From Candidatus Electrothrix aestuarii (lineage in GTDB: Bacteria; Desulfobacterota; Desulfobulbia; Desulfobulbales; Desulfobulbaceae), in the NCBI GenBank assembly GCA_032595685.2, contig CP159373.1:1943001-2007000 (forward strand): a DNA stretch of 64,000 bases, read 5' to 3'. Positions 62,146 through 64,000 of the stretch are shown piece by piece (positions within the stretch are counted from its first letter, which is position 1; each line of letters starts with the position of its first letter). A program made the translations under genes and the position numbers. The notes under the pieces were generated by a model. That model did not search any database. It was not told the DNA's origin and saw only the letters and a list, made by a program, of their open reading frames with translations.

Positions 62146-64000
62146 ATGCACCTGACTGAGGAGCAGGAGGCTATCATCCGGCATGGCGATGGTCATGCCA
62201 GGGTGAGCGCTGTGGCGGGCTCTGGCAAGACAACGGCCATGATAGGTCGGGTGAGACATCTCCTGCAGCAGGGTATTGCCCCGGAAAAGATCTTGGTCCT
62301 GATGTTTAATCGCTCTGCCAGGGAAGTCTTTGCAGAGCGACTGCATCGATCACTCCAGGGGAGTGGTCTGCGTCCCCCGGCAGTTCGTACTTTCCATGCT
62401 CTCGGGCTCCGCTTGGTGGAGAGCTTTACAGCCAAGCAGCATCTTCCTCGGTATCGGTTGGTTACGGAAGAGTTCCAGTTGGAGCGCTTGGCCAGAGAGG
62501 CCATGAAAAAACATGCGGCCAAGGTAGATGGAGAGGAGAGCTGGGCCTCCAAAGAAGGGATTGAGGGTTTTCTTCTCTTCCTTGATAGGGTGAAGTCCGA
62601 CATTGCTCCTCCCCAAGAGGTCTTTGCGGCTTGTGAGCTGGGGGAGCAGTTCTCACATTATATCGGGGCCTATAAGGTTTTTGAGTCTCTCCGTCGTGCT
62701 GCCCGGATTCGATTTTATCAGGACCTGATCCACGAACCGGTTTTGGCTATGCAGCAACAGGAGGCCTTGGCTGACTGGGTTGCTAACCATGTGGGGCATA
62801 TACTGGTCGATGAATACCAGGATATTAATGAGGTACAGCAACAGCTCCTGGTTCACATTGCCGGGCAACGTGCCCAGGTCATGGTTGTAGGCGATGTGGA
62901 TCAGTGCATCTACGCATGGCGAGGGGCCAAGCCAGATTATATTGTCTCTCGTTTTGCCCATGATTTTTCCCGACCTTCCACCTACACCCTCAGCTATAGT
63001 TTTCGCTATGGCCATCGTCTCGCCCTAGCAGCGAATCATCTCATCGCCAATAACAGACTCCGAGACCGTAAACTCTGTCTGGCTTGGCCTGCTAATCCCG
63101 ATACCCGCATTTTTTGTCTTCCTGAGGGCAAAGTGCATCCTGTGGTCAGTGCATTGCTGGGCTGGCAAAAGGAGAACCGATGCCTTGACGAGGCTGTTAT
63201 TTTGGTTCGGATTTACGCCCAGTCCGTGCCTGTTGAGTTGTCCTTATTGGAGCATAATATTCCATATCGCCTCATGGGGTCTGATACGGTGTTTACCTGT
63301 CCCGAGGTCAGAGCTCTGCTCGGCTATCTCCGGCTTTGTCAGGGGACTTTGCAGGAATCAGAGGGGGAGGGAACTGGCTTTGCCACTGTCCTGGCCATGC
63401 TTATGACGCCTCATCTTTGGCTGAAGAAAGAGCAGCTCCACGCCTTGGCCCAGAAGATTATGCATAAGCCAGGAACAGCTGATACCTTGATTGAGAACTA
63501 TGCTGACGAGGCCAGTTCTCCCTATCTGTCCTCCAGAATATTGGACCTGGCCAAGGTCTGGCGAAGGATCAGAAAAATGTCCCCTACGATACGCGCTTCG
63601 ACCGTATTACATACCCTGATTGAGGATACAGGGCTGTATGAGCATTTCTTGTACGCCTCCCGCCCTGCGCTTGCTGAAAATAAGATCAAGACCTGCCAGG
63701 CCTTTGTCCGTTTTGCTCAAAAGACAGGGAAGAGCGTGGAGAAATTTTTGCTGGAAATTGAGGAGCTCGCAGTAAAAGGAGCGGGAAAGAGCCTTGGCGG
63801 CCAACATGAGGGGATTCTCATCACCTCCATTCATCGTGCTAAGGGCCTGGAGTGGCCTTTAGTCATCCTGCCTGGGCTGGAAGAGGGGATTGTGCCCTTT
63901 TGTCAGGATAAGGAAGGTAAGGCTGAACAGGAGGCAGGGGATATTGAGGACGAACGGCGCCTCTTTTACGTGGGCATGACCCGTGCAAAGGAGCAGCTTT
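62146..64000 (+). CDS. UvrD/Rep-family superfamily 1 helicase, 3' end outside window
   Basis: The visible 618 residues start MHLTEEQEAIIRHGDGHARV. The helicase motifs are complete in order: motif I SAVAGSGKTTAM, II HILVDEYQDINEVQQ, III VVGDVDQCIYAWRGAKPDY, IV SYSFRYGHRLA, V ITSIHRAKGLEWPLVILPG and VI DERRLFYVGMTRAKEQLF, where the window ends. The protein unwinds DNA 3'-5' with ATP in repair or replication restart. The sequence is closer to general UvrD/Rep/PcrA proteins than to RecB. Its C-terminus cannot be judged. Confidence 0.9.
   Translation, partial: MHLTEEQEAIIRHGDGHARVSAVAGSGKTTAMIGRVRHLLQQGIAPEKILVLMFNRSAREVFAERLHRSLQGSGLRPPAVRTFHALGLRLVESFTAKQHLPRYRLVTEEFQLERLAREAMKKHAAKVDGEESWASKEGIEGFLLFLDRVKSDIAPPQEVFAACELGEQFSHYIGAYKVFESLRRAARIRFYQDLIHEPVLAMQQQEALADWVANHVGHILVDEYQDINEVQQQLLVHIAGQRAQVMVVGDVDQCIYAWRGAKPDYIVSRFAHDFSRPSTYTLSYSFRYGHRLALAANHLIANNRLRDRKLCLAWPANPDTRIFCLPEGKVHPVVSALLGWQKENRCLDEAVILVRIYAQSVPVELSLLEHNIPYRLMGSDTVFTCPEVRALLGYLRLCQGTLQESEGEGTGFATVLAMLMTPHLWLKKEQLHALAQKIMHKPGTADTLIENYADEASSPYLSSRILDLAKVWRRIRKMSPTIRASTVLHTLIEDTGLYEHFLYASRPALAENKIKTCQAFVRFAQKTGKSVEKFLLEIEELAVKGAGKSLGGQHEGILITSIHRAKGLEWPLVILPGLEEGIVPFCQDKEGKAEQEAGDIEDERRLFYVGMTRAKEQL

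Overview
The window looks like a chromosomal segment of a Gram-negative, anaerobic, sulfur-cycle Desulfobacterota bacterium, most likely Desulfobulbales (a sulfate reducer or a cable-bacterium relative). This is inference from gene content: a DVU0772-family protein, tRNA-Sec, a fused SecDF, a TAXI-type binding protein, SulP transport, LolA and tripartite RND efflux. No rRNA or taxonomic marker is present to prove it. Mixed AT-rich and GC-richer blocks, degenerate repeat arrays and broken genes show an accessory-rich genome.

Layout. 1-3.2 kb: end of a low-complexity protein, a DVU0772 protein and a secreted zinc-phospholipase-C-like protein. 3.2-5.7 kb (minus): four overlapping genes, dehydratase-FabG-LolA-DUF3261 lipoprotein, the accessory end of an aryl-polyene-type lipid cluster. 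5.7-10.5 kb: an accessory block on the minus strand. Its core is a 930-aa STAND NTPase carried as an integron gene cassette with a recognisable attC site, next to a second small cassette, a probable group IIC-attC intron remnant and an integrase-SAM-like protein. 10.2-10.5 kb: a 21-bp-period repeat array. 10.6-16 kb: secreted protein, EttA, SulP-STAS-cNMP transporter. 16-23 kb: TAXI binding protein and a MoxR/DUF58/TgpA transglutaminase operon interrupted by a PycTM-like membrane protein and an ArsC-like protein. 23.3-27.5 kb: complete general amino-acid ABC transporter aapJQMP. 27.5-33 kb: envelope and housekeeping genes (FKBP isomerase, SPFH protein, kinase-like protein, MazG-like hydrolase, DegP/Q). 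33.5-37.8 kb: nitrogen control, glnB-glnD-glnA. 38-40 kb: rhodanese, a 23-bp repeat array and a frameshifted pseudogene.

40-47.4 kb: a TetR-controlled RND efflux operon (regulator, adaptor, an odd SAM-like gene, pump, outer-membrane factor) with a visible promoter and an operator palindrome. 47.5-50 kb: a TPR gene with a missing start fused to a truncated AAA-ATPase-like gene, an Fn3 protein and another 21-bp array. 50-52.6 kb: a thioesterase between ~70-bp direct repeats, then a second integron cassette array (two cassettes, two attC sites) on the plus strand with no integrase gene, i.e. a CALIN. 53-64 kb: SecDF, LarB, a large hybrid histidine kinase, a stand-alone HPt protein, tRNA-Sec, an acidic protein and a UvrD-family helicase running off the right edge.

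The most interesting result is the pair of cassette regions. In three cassettes the 7-base R' box at the cassette start is the exact reverse complement of the R'' box at its end, which is the expected footprint of integron recombination. One of these cassettes carries a candidate antiviral STAND protein.
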